From Amoebophrya sp. AT5.2 (lineage: Eukaryota > Sar > Dinophyceae > Syndiniales > Amoebophryaceae): DNA of 26,544 nt. Below the pieces are notes generated by a model. That model was not told the origin of the DNA. It did no database searches and was given only the letters and a program-made list of their open reading frames with translations. Every line of letters begins with the position of its first letter. The first letter of the stretch is position 1. Positions 18,127 through 26,544 of this stretch are shown piece after piece. The position numbers and the translations under genes are program-made. The stretch lies in the NCBI GenBank assembly GCA_005223375.1, contig RXOD01004188.1, positions 1 to 26,544 on the forward strand, given 5' to 3'.

Positions 18127-19296
18127 GATCAAGATGCCGTTATGAGATGCTGCGATGACGCACCTCGCGCTCCGACTCGTTCTCCCGCTCGCGCCCGTCG
18201 TGTCTCATGCTCCCCTCCCGCTCGCGCCCGTCGTTCTCCTCGCAGCTCGCGAACGTGGCTTTTCGGGTTCTAGTATAGCGGAGACTCACACCACAACCAC
18301 TGGGGAAGACCTGCTCCTGAAGCTATGAATATAGAAAACGCAGCGGCGCAAGCGCATACAACTAATGTGGCGCGAACAAAAGCAAGACAGCTGGTTGTTT
18401 TGCGTCGCTGCACCAGATGAACACGTGGCTCAGTCCCAGATCTGAATACAACGTCGACGAAATAACAATAAGGAATTGCGCAAATAATGGAAATGGAAAT
18501 GAGCGAGACCGATGGCCTCTCAACATAAGTAAAGTACATCTGCAATCCAGGGAATGTGACGAAAGGTGGACGATGAAAGCGGCCCCTCCGAGAGTCTCCT
18601 GTCTTTGTCGAGGTCGTTTGAGGTCGCCCACGACGCCTTTTTCCACCAAACAAGCTGCCTTTTTTTATCGGCCATTCGCATTCTACTTTCTAATATATAA
18701 AGAATAAAAAACAATCCTGCAGCAATACCTTCTGGAGGTGAACCTTCAGTAGGTCTCCTGAAGGTCCAAAAAGTACCCGAGAAACCTTCTGGAGGTTTGA
18801 AGAAAGCACTTCCAAAAATCAACCCGCTCCCGGCCGCCATAGCATGGGGATTCGCGTGATTTTTGGAAAATTTGAAAACCTTCAGGAGGTGCAGACCTTC
18901 AGGAGGTTGAGGATGTCCCTTCTTCAACTTCCCGAGTATGCTTCTGAAGGTCTCTCCACCACCAGAAGGCTTTGCTTCCGAAGCTTCTGAAGCCAAAGCA
19001 CAAGGTTTGGCCTTCTGAAGAACTTCAACCACCGGCTCGCGTCCGATTCGCTCCCCTGTCATGGCCGCGAAAAATGAATTGCTAAGTGGACACCTTACTC
19101 AATTCATTTTTCATCCTCGATGGAGGTCGACAGCTCTCCTCTGCTCTATGTATTTGGAGTGTACAAACATGCATCGGATGCGGGAGAACACCGACAGAGT
19201 GCCGCGGACACAACCATTTAGGGAAATTCGCCCACCACGGTTTTTATGCTACTTACTATAAGCAAGTAAAAAATATGTTATAAATATGTGATGCAC
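18127..19296. other. Convergent gap between the two gene blocks
   Basis: This gap lies between the stop of the plus-strand PH-domain gene and the minus-strand coiled-coil exon. Minus-strand ORFs 18270-18653 (some hydrophobic runs) and 18520-19062 (repeated PPEG) and the plus ORF 18417-18707 are not convincing as genes. It contains a 20-bp direct repeat at 18182-18201 and 18215-18234 (CTCCCGCTCGCGCCCGTCGT), a CCTTCWGGAGGT repeat cluster at 18727-18910, and a 13-bp inverted repeat GAAAAATGAATTG/CAATTCATTTTTC near 19069-19113. Both transcription units must end here, and a further downstream exon of the coiled-coil gene could be hidden. Confidence 0.5.
18727..18910. repeat. Cluster of CCTTCWGGAGGT units with inverted core
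   Basis: Copies of CCTTCTGGAGGT or CCTTCAGGAGGT occur at about 18727, 18785, 18880 and 18896, with partial or inverted forms (CCTTCAGTAGG, CCTGAAGG) between them. TTCCAAAAATCA at 18810-18821 is the exact complement of 18857-18868. Together with the flanking GGAGGTTTGAA-like pieces, the 18784-18910 part reads as an imperfect long inverted repeat. Confidence 0.7.
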
Positions 19297-19677
19297 CTCC
19301 CTCTTCACTTCCTCGACCGCCAGCTTGAGCTGGGTTTCTTGTCCTTGGAGGTCCAGCACGCAGTTCTGCAGCTGGGTTTTCTTCTTTTGCAGGAGCAGCA
19401 GCCGGTCTTGCATGGATTTTTCCGCCTCGGTCCACATCCCGTGCACGTTGGGCACCTGTTCATCGGCCTCGTGCAGGACCCGTTGCCGTTCCGCCTCCGG
19501 GACGAAGGTCGCATCGTGGATCTCTCCCCGTAGTTTCTTGATATTGCCGAACAGCCCACGAAACTCGGCGAGGTCCCCAACGTCGCGGAGCGTCCGGTCC
19601 ACTTCCTGCGCCAGCGGTACAGCTGCGGCTCCGGACGTCGCGGTGCTGGAGGAAGCTGCTGCAGCCGTCGCTACCAT
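19297..19677 (-). CDS. Coiled-coil protein, N-terminal exon, unknown function
   Basis: ATG at 19677 (minus strand) starts an Ala/Ser/Thr-rich leader of about 20 residues. A helical, charged segment follows (EVDRTLRDVGDLAEFRGLFG, then ERQRVLHEADEQVPNVHGMW and EAEKSMQDRLLLLQKKKTQL), with heptad-like Leu spacing to the end. This looks like a coiled coil of about 90 residues. I do not recognise a family. A donor-like GAG|GTGCATC ends the exon at 19297 in phase 0. Read-through gives only a short hydrophobic tail and a stop at 19249, so the protein is either 127 residues plus further exons or 142 residues. It is the last gene of the minus-strand block. Confidence 0.55.
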
Positions 19678-21031
19678 TGTGTTGCGATCTTCCCGGACCC
19701 AGAAGCCGTCGTGGGGAAAAAAAATACCTACTTATTACTTCGGGGGCGGCAGTAGCACACTATTGGCGAAAGAGCTAGCACTGTGTTGGCTAAGGAAACA
19801 CCGACACCCACACGAACACCGCTAGAAACCAAGAAATTCGTCGTGCTATTGCAATCCATCCGACGAAGAATCTCATGCACGAAGATATCGTATATGCATC
19901 GAATGACCCCTAGAAAGGCAATGGCAAAACGAACGATCGAAATGGAGGCTCCGTCGACTCCAACCAGCAAAGGCTCTCTCCAAAACTCGGACTAAGTCGG
20001 GAAATATTTTTCACGAACAATACTTCCACGCGATCGCGAACAAAAACCGGCTTTGGCCCTAGCGACCGCGGTGTTGCAGGACACATAGTGCATTATTTTT
20101 CGGTAGAGAATACCCACATGTATGACGGGTGAGAGTTCTTTTATCTTCTCGTCTACTATCACGAAGCAATGAATCTGCACACGTCTTGCCCCATTGACGC
20201 GAATATGCTCTGCCTTTGCCTTTGCGCTGCGGCGCTTCTGCGCTACTTTTTTTTTTTTGATTTGCCCATCTTCGGGGTACTTTTCTTTCACGCAGAAAAA
20301 AGCACATGTATGTATCATGACACGCCACGAAATTCATGCTGCATCCGACTCTTTTTTGGGGAAGCATCCAACCATAAGGGCCAGTACTTTTTTTTTCGAC
20401 CTGCTACTCGGTGCCGCGCCCGTTATACTTTTGACTTTCGGGCCGAGACCGCGCGTAACTGACGGCGTTGAAAGGCCGCGCGCATCCCAGGGCGGCCGGA
20501 GTCGGGGCATCAATGAATTACGGTTACAGAAACAGATCCCTGGGGAAATATATTTTCCCCCAAAAACTCTAGACCGACGCACCATTAGATCGAGTAGAAT
20601 ACACTGGGCCGCGGTGGGATCCTTAGGAGCTAGTGCCCGCTTGAAAGCGGGCAGCAGTGTTTGATGTAAAAAGTTCCACCCTGACCCGGGGCGCGGCAAA
20701 AGCTATTTACTGGCGCGCTAAAAGCTATCTACCAACTGTTGCTTTTGGGAAGGGACACTGGTGCCGCTGAAAACGCAATTCGGGGCTCTTCAGTTTTTGT
20801 TTGCAGTACATACTACCGGTTTACATGTACGGCTTGCGCCAGTGATCATTTTTTGTGCCAACAGTCCGACGTGGGTGTGGAGCTACGTACTTTTTTAAAA
20901 ACACGCAAATTGGGTAAAAATTTGTCTCTCATCTCTATCTTCACCGGAGAGAGCAAAGTTGCTCGGCCCCTACCACCCCCCGCGCCCCCAAATGATCAGC
21001 AGCCCCGAAAACCCCCCGAAACACCCGCGCA
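19678..21031. other. Intergenic region, no supported gene
   Basis: Overlapping ORFs at 19992-20367 (minus) and 20169-20664 (plus) are rich in Cys, Phe, Lys and Arg because of T/A runs, and have no recognisable domain. Homopolymer T runs occur at about 20251-20260 and 20390-20397. A short direct repeat (AAAAGCTATTTAC and AAAAGCTATCTAC) lies at about 20698-20731. The stretch separates two minus-strand genes and should contain the 3' end of the FBPase transcript and the promoter of the coiled-coil gene. Confidence 0.45.
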
Positions 21032-22658
21032 TTAGTTTGCCAGAGCTCGGTCGTGGGCTTTTTGGATCATGTCCAGCACCATGGATACGTCTCGCTCGCA
21101 GCCCATGATGATTGGACACCTGTCGTGTATCTTCTCCGGCGTCACCTCCAGGATTCGGCCGATCTTGCCTTTGTACATGCCCGTGCTGGCGACTCCCCCG
21201 GCGTTCTCTGTGATTAAAGCCATCGGGAAACCTTCGTACAGGACGCGGAGCTTCCCCTTCGTCGACTTCTTGTCGGCCGGGTACAAAAAGATACCGCCGT
21301 ACAGCAGAGAACGATGGATATCCGACACCATGCTACCCACGTACCGCGCACTGTAATCTGTTTATTGTACGCCAATGACTCCTCGACCGCATAACTAAGT
21401 AATTAGCAGCAAGCGTATTGAAATTGATCTCAACAGCGTACCTATAAAAGTAAGTAAGTAGAAGTACCATTCTCCTTGCAGTAGCTCACGAAGTCGAGTA
21501 CGCCGGAATCCCAGTGCTTGCTATTGCCCTCGTTGCAGGAGAAGATCTTCTTGCCGCCGGAGGGGGGGACACGCATGGTTTCGATGTGCATGAACTCACC
21601 GATGCTAGGATCCAGCTGAAACCGCTGCACGCCCTTCACGTCCTGCGACGAAATCACTAACTCGCACCCCGCGCCGTACCTGTAGTTTTCGTATTTTCAA
21701 TTATACCGAGGAACCGACGGACCGCATACAGACACTAAGATTTTTCGCTTTTCACCTAACTCCACTTCAAGGTATCGGCCGCCGACAAGGAAGAGTAACT
21801 CGAAAGAATGAAAAATATTTGCGTGTGCGTGTGGAGGAGGAGGAAAAATACGTACTTTTACTAATACATCGAATATCCTGCGGCCACGATTTCCGTCCCT
21901 GGGCGCATGATGTCAGCGACGGTGGCTTTTTCGGTCGCCGGAGACGTCCTTCGGTACACCGAGAAAATGCTCCCGACGCTCACGTTACAATCGATGTTCG
22001 AGGACCCGTCCAGAGGGTCAAACGCGACGCAGAACGGCCCCGTCTGCGTTTCCTCCGGGTCGAGTATTATTGCTTCCTCCTCCTCCTCCGAGACGAGCAC
22101 GCAGCAAACGCCGCTGTGCGTCAGCGAGTGCACCCAGATCTCGTTCGCCAGCACGTCCAGCTTCTTCACCTCGTCGCCTTCCGTTTCGATGCGTTTGCTT
22201 ATCCAAAGGTACTAAATTAGCTGTTCTATCTTTCTGCCGTTCCTATTTCCATCGGAGGCCGAAGGATTGACTGACTGCTTGCTTGCTTGACTGATTGACT
22301 GACTGATTGATTGACTGGCTGCTTGCTTGCTTGATTGACTTGCCCGACTTGGGGTAAGGTTCGCAGCACTACGAGCAAGCCCGATCTTCGCGCCAAGGAG
22401 CTCTCTCGTAGCCGATAATAAGTAAGTACCTGTCGCGTTTGCCTCGCCGGCTAGCCCGTACATATTGGAGATGCCCGCTCGGCGGATGGCGTGCGCTACG
22501 ACCTTGCACGCGTTCTGGATTGCGTTCATCAGCATGGCCAGCGCCTGGTCGCCCTTTGCCGAGCCCACGATAAACTGCGTCACGGTCCGGTTGCTGCTCC
22601 TACTCATCCACAGACTCTCGTCCGGCGTCCTGGGCTCCTTGGATGAGGAGGCCGTCAT
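21032..22658 (-). CDS. FBP: Fructose-1,6-bisphosphatase, cytosolic type (four exons)
   Basis: Exons on the minus strand are 22658-22430, 22177-21868, 21679-21468 and 21357-21032. They join in frame to 358 residues, close to the family length. All three introns are GT-AG (252, 188 and 110 bp). The enzyme removes the 1-phosphate of fructose 1,6-bisphosphate in gluconeogenesis. Visible motifs include [20 protein letters not shown], the acidic loop SEEEEE at 106-111, the metal-binding signature [10 protein letters not shown] at 130-139, [28 protein letters not shown] (substrate binding), KGKLRVLYE with the last metal-binding Glu, and ENAGGVAS. There is no N-terminal targeting extension (start [17 protein letters not shown]) and no redox-regulatory Cys loop of the chloroplast form, so a cytosolic enzyme is likely. 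Confidence 0.95.
22265..22340. repeat. Tetranucleotide-like tract in FBPase intron 1
   Basis: A tract of mixed GATT, GACT and GCTT units (for example GACTGACTGATTGATTGACT) fills about 75 bp of the first FBPase intron. It is simple-sequence DNA that would be variable in length between strains. Confidence 0.8.
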
Positions 22659-23061
22659 TTTGGGTACCTTGGCTATGCGGCTACTTTCTTAGACAATAGA
22701 TTTCCCGGCCCAGCGATAGGGGCTACTTGAGGCTAGGCAGAATAGTTGCAGCTAAATGCAATCATATACCTATGCAATCTTCGGGGCTACTTGCGTGAGT
22801 GATGCACGGCGGACCAAGGTGCCAGACACGACTTCCAGAACCTCTTACTCTTGCTGCGGGACTCTGTTGAAATGACTGGGTGTCGACGATCGTTTCGTGC
22901 AAACAGGATGAAGCCACCTGCTCTCCTCTTCAGCATACAGCTGCAAACATGGCTGCACACATAGCGTGTATCGTAGGCATGGTCATGAGAGTTCGCACTT
23001 CTGTGTGCTGGGCAGCTTTTGCAGCTTCTTCAAACTCTGGCGGCAGTAAAGGAAGACATCT
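22659..23061. other. Spacer between PRP38 and FBPase genes
   Basis: About 400 bp separate the stop of the upstream PRP38-family gene from the FBPase start, with both genes on the minus strand. I see no ORF of note that is not a shadow of the PRP38 exon. It should contain the FBPase promoter or, if transcripts are polycistronic, a trans-splice acceptor. Confidence 0.4.
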
Positions 23062-26000
23062 TCAACGCATACTCCCGAATTTGAGCGTTTCGGGCCCGAG
23101 CACGTCGGAGCCCGCCCGCTGCGCTGCGCCGCTGTTGGCCGTGTATCGCGCCATGATCGCGGCCATCCTTTGTCGCCGTTCCATTTCTGCGGCCTGCGCG
23201 TTTGTCGACGGCGCGGCCGCACTGGCGCTGCTACTCCCCTTGCCCGGGTGCACCTCCGCGGCGGCCCGCTCCGCGAAGCCGCTTTGGTGCTTGCCCTTGT
23301 TCTTGTTGCCACTCCCGACAAAATACTTTCCGCCCCCCTTCCTCCCACTGTGGGAGGACGACCCCCCCACCTCCACATGGTCGCTGAGACGGTCGGTTTG
23401 CAGTGCGGCGGCCGCGGTGCGCTCGCTGCCGTCGCGGCTCCACTTGCTCCCCTTCTTCCCCCGGTTGTACTTCCCGGCCTCCTCCTCCATCAGGCGGCGC
23501 GACTCGGTGCCCAAATTCGACCGCTGGCAAGCGAGCATCGCCTTGTAGCCCGGTGGCTTCGTCGCGTAGTCCCGACCGACCGCCACGGCCCCGGTTCTGT
23601 TCGCTTCGATGTACTGTTCCACCCGCCGCCGCAGGAGCTTCTCGTCGCCCCTCGAAGCCGTCAAATCGTCCTCGTGGTAGTGGTGGTGGCGTCTGGGGGA
23701 GCGGGAGCGCCGGCTAGAGCCTCCACCGCCACGGAGGTTGAGGTTGTCGTCGTGCTGGACTCGTGGGTGTTCCAGATTTTCAAAATTTTTTTCGTGCTCT
23801 CCTGCTCGTTCGCGCCGTCTACCCGCCGTACTTTGCGTGTGCGTCGACGCCTGCCGGTCCTGCCTTTCATCTCCAGATACATCGGAGGACACCTTCCGCA
23901 CGATAAGGCCCAAACCCACCAGCTGTTCCCGAACCCGGAAACCGGTCCCCGCGCTGTTTTTCAAACCCGGCGCTGCGCCCGCGTTCGTGCCCGCAGAAGT
24001 TGTTGCCCCCTCTTTTTTGTCCGCATTCGCCGGCCGTTCCCACGCTTTCAGTGGCCGCTTCGACGTGCTCGCTTTCGTGTGACGCGTCGCGCCTGTTGCT
24101 CCGCTTGGCAGGTTTTTCGCCTCCACTACCGCCTCCTCCAATTTTCTCAACTCAAACCGGACCCGCAGCCTGACGTTTGAAAAAACCGCGCCGTACGCGA
24201 TTCCGACTACTTCTCCCGCCCGCCAGGCGAACGCACCCTCCGCGTCCTCGACAAACGCGTCCACCAGCGCGCCGGGGCCGTAGTGCTCCTCCAACACCTG
24301 TTCGTTCTGCTGGTACCGCTCTCGCACCACGTCGAGTACGGCCAGAACCGCCGCCTTCTTGTTCTTCACGGCGGTCGGGAACCGAGGCATAAGGACGGAT
24401 CCGTCGTACTTGTCACTGTTCACCAGTCGCTCCAAAAACTCCCCGATCCTCTCCACCGGAGCTGCCCAATCTGAACTAGTGGAAGTAGATGGAGGCGGGG
24501 CGGCGGGATGATGATAGGGATAACTACTATTATTTCCTCCGCTCCTTGAAGAGGATGCCGCTGTGCCGAACGAGGCCTGCGCCGAGCTGGCGCTTGAGCT
24601 CCCCCCAACAGTGCCAGGCACCGCGCTGGTTCCCGCCGGCTCCGCCGCGCTGTTGATGGTGCCCCCGGGCGGAGAAGCGGTGGAAAACAACCGGTCGCTG
24701 GAAATCTCCTGCGTGTCCGTGAGAAAGGGGCTTATCCAGCCCCAGAACTTCTTCGCGTCGAACACGTGGCGCATGAAGACAAAGGCCACACACCGCACGA
24801 ACGGGTTCTCGTGGTCGCACAGCTGGTGAAGCTCCACGGTGGACGGGCGCAGCTGGCACAGGCGGAAGAAGCACACCATGAACGAGCTGATTTCGGATTG
24901 CGAATGCGACTGGTACGGCCTCGTGTGGTCCACCGTCCGCTCGACTTCCAAAACCAGCTCGGAAACCGTCGCGCACTTGCTGCGAAGATCTGTCAGCCAT
25001 TGATTGATGAAAAAAGATTTTGGAAAAAAAGCCAGATAACCAGATGGACAAAGAGCCTTCGTCCGCCACGAGTTCTAATACGAACTGCAAGCCGCTTAGG
25101 AGGGCGCGGAACCTTGGCGTTTTTGCGTCACCCTCTGCGCCAGCCTTTACTGCGCTCGTCTTTATTTGCTCACCTTTTGCTTCACTCTTTTGCTCGGCCC
25201 ACTTTTCGCTCGTGTGTGAGCTCACACACGGTTAGAACGGCTCGCTTGGAGGGTCCCGCTGGGAGCTTTCTACGGCGTCACTTTCGTGCGGAATCTAGGC
25301 GCTCTTCCCGAAAAAGGTGACGCAAGAAAGCTCACACTGAGACGAAGCGGAGTTTTGCATCTTGTGCTTCCCGCCCTAGATTCTGGATACAATGACGCTC
25401 CTCCCGGGGCCTAAACTTTTCGCTACTTTGTGACGGATTCCAACCGTGCTTCGGCGAAAACCTAGACTCTGGCGAAAAGTTGGCTGGTCACTTTTTCGGC
25501 AGGCAGAAGGCGCCACCTTTTGGCAAACACGCCCGCCATCGTCGGGGGAGAGCTAGATGCCAGCGCGCCAGCTCGTTCTAGACCTCGGGACTACTTCCGT
25601 CTTCGATTAGAGTTCTATCTTGTACTTTTAAAGCTGAATTATGACGCGGCGATGATACTATCAATGTTGGCCCAACAACGTGTTCGTGACCGAATGCTTA
25701 CGTAGAAGTACCTTGAAAGTATTTTGACTTGGTAATGTGGTTCCTCGCGATGTCGGAGACGTTGTAGGTTTTGTCGTTTGTATACTCGCGGGCAGGATCC
25801 GGCTTGCTATCCGCCACGGTGCCCCCCGTGCTTATCGCGCCGACGTTCCTGTTGGTTGTGGTGCTTGCTCATCATCTTTGATTGGGTGGTGGAGGTGGAA
25901 AGTCTATCAGCAAAGCACTTCTTCTTCGACGTAAATTAAGAAAGTTGCAAACGCGCCCTTGCTGTTTCGATCTACTACAGAAAAAGATCGAACAAAAGAA

Positions 26001-26542
26001 GATATGGGTTTGTAAGTAGCGAATGCGCTGCAGAAGTACGAGTTTGAGGGGGCCGTAGAAACCTGGTTGGGAAGCCCGGCAACCTGACCCGTGGGCGCTA
26101 GACCTGCACCGGCTGGCGGTAAAAATCCGCCTGGTGGCACTCCGCCCACTCCGCCTTGCTGCATCATCCGCATGATGGTGGCCATCTGCGTCTGCATTAA
26201 CAATTGGCTCTGGAACTGGCTCTGGAACTGCTGCAGCATCTGCGGCGTCATCATGGCCGCCATGTTTGCCTGCATCTGCTGAAGTTGGCTCGCGTCGCTC
26301 GCCTGCCCTTGTTGCTGCGGCAACAACACGCCCGTGAAGCCGTTCATGCTGTTGGCGTTCCCGTTCTTTCCACCCGGTGGCAGACTGCCGCCAGCGCTCG
26401 TCGCTGCAACGGCGGCGGCTGGACCGGCGACCGCCTGCTGCGGCGGCAGTAGGTTCGGCTGCTGCGCCTGTTGTAGCGGCATTGCAGGAGTAGAAGATGC
26501 GTTCGGGGTCCCGGTCCCGGCCGGTGCCGCAACGTTCGGCGG
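23062..26542 (-). CDS. PRP38: PRP38-family splicing factor, 5' end outside window
   Basis: Visible exons on the minus strand are 26542-26040 (open to the right edge), 25848-25712 and 24989-23062, joining in frame to 855 residues. Both introns are GT-AG (TC|GTACTTCT to CAACAG; CAAG|GTACTTCT to GACAG). PRP38 proteins enter the spliceosome as part of the tri-snRNP or B complex and are needed for its activation. The core is recognisable from YNVSDIARNHITKSKYFQ and DLRSKCATVSELVLEVERTV through HENPFVRCVAFVFMRHV and KKFWGWISPFLTDTQEI to KYDGSVLMPRFPTAVKNKKA. It is interrupted by a Ser/Ala/Pro/Gly insertion of about 100 residues before GEFLERLVNSD. N-terminal to the core is a Q/M/P/G-rich exon. The C-terminal tail is basic with SRRSRSPRRHHHYH, an RS-like nuclear speckle feature. 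The N-terminal exon is joined by phase only; it could belong to another gene. Confidence 0.8.
24990..25711 (-). other. PRP38 intron 2 with palindromic mosaic
   Basis: This 722-bp GT-AG intron holds a perfect 20-bp palindrome (CGTGTGTGAGCTCACACACG, 25211-25230) and an imperfect hairpin with GAGCTTTC and GCGTCAC in both arms (about 25251-25268 and 25311-25333). Inverted copies of CCGAAAAAGGTGAC (about 25305) and GTCACTTTTTCGG (about 25486), plus dispersed CTAGATTCTGG-like units in both orientations (25276, 25376, 25470), add to it. The plus-strand ORF 24766-25320 and minus-strand ORF 24530-25225 overlapping this intron are shadows. Confidence 0.6.
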
Positions 26543-26544
26543 GG

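Noticed and set aside
18520..19062. 180-codon minus-strand ORF with repeated PPEG, as a downstream exon of the coiled-coil gene
   Set aside because: The sequence is explained by the CCTTCWGGAGGT repeats, and no acceptor in phase was found.
20169..20664. Plus-strand ORFs of 97 and 156 codons
   Set aside because: Composition follows T runs, they overlap in different frames, and no domain or splice context supports them.
23170..24180. 336-codon plus-strand ORF
   Set aside because: Antisense shadow of the PRP38 exon, which has recognisable domains.
1..26544. tRNA, rRNA, snRNA genes and CRISPR arrays
   Set aside because: I looked for tRNA T-loop patterns, U6-like sequence and regular spaced repeats and saw none; this was by eye only.

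Overview
This is a eukaryotic nuclear window from a protist. It has no bacterial operons or ribosome binding sites. Long ORFs are broken by short introns, and exon ends can be joined in frame to give recognisable proteins. The mix of ordinary GT-AG introns with introns that lack GT and lie between short direct repeats, the transposon-like intron content and the one-direction gene blocks recall syndinian or other dinoflagellate-related alveolates (introner-type introns) or euglenozoans such as diplonemids. The sequence alone does not decide between them.

Layout. All supported genes from 0.5 to 18.1 kb lie on the plus strand: a small cysteine-containing protein (493-912), a doubtful small exon (1415-1642), a secreted GH71/GH99-like glycoside hydrolase with three exons (3207-6405), an MSH1-type organellar MutS with a C-terminal GIY-YIG nuclease domain (7144-12155), and a large PH-domain protein with four coding exons (13470-18126). 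All supported genes from 19.3 kb to the right edge lie on the minus strand: a coiled-coil protein (19677-19297), fructose-1,6-bisphosphatase with four exons (22658-21032), and a PRP38-family splicing factor with a Q/M-rich N-terminal exon (from beyond the right edge to 23062). The two blocks converge at about 18.1-19.3 kb, in a repeat-rich gap.

Functions are mixed: gluconeogenesis, spliceosome activation, organelle genome maintenance, lipid or membrane signalling, and secreted carbohydrate breakdown. No shared pathway links the neighbours, so this is an ordinary stretch of genome by gene content. What is unusual is the DNA architecture. At least three introns have no GT donor and sit between in-frame direct repeats of 5-9 bp, each with a copy ending in CAG. 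One of them holds a 597-bp element with terminal inverted repeats and an 8-bp target duplication. Long, often perfect, hairpins or palindromes occur repeatedly in intergenic DNA, introns and coding exons. A GTACTTCTAC-type motif recurs at GT donors and elsewhere. All splice junctions here are inferred by eye from reading frame, repeats and family resemblance.
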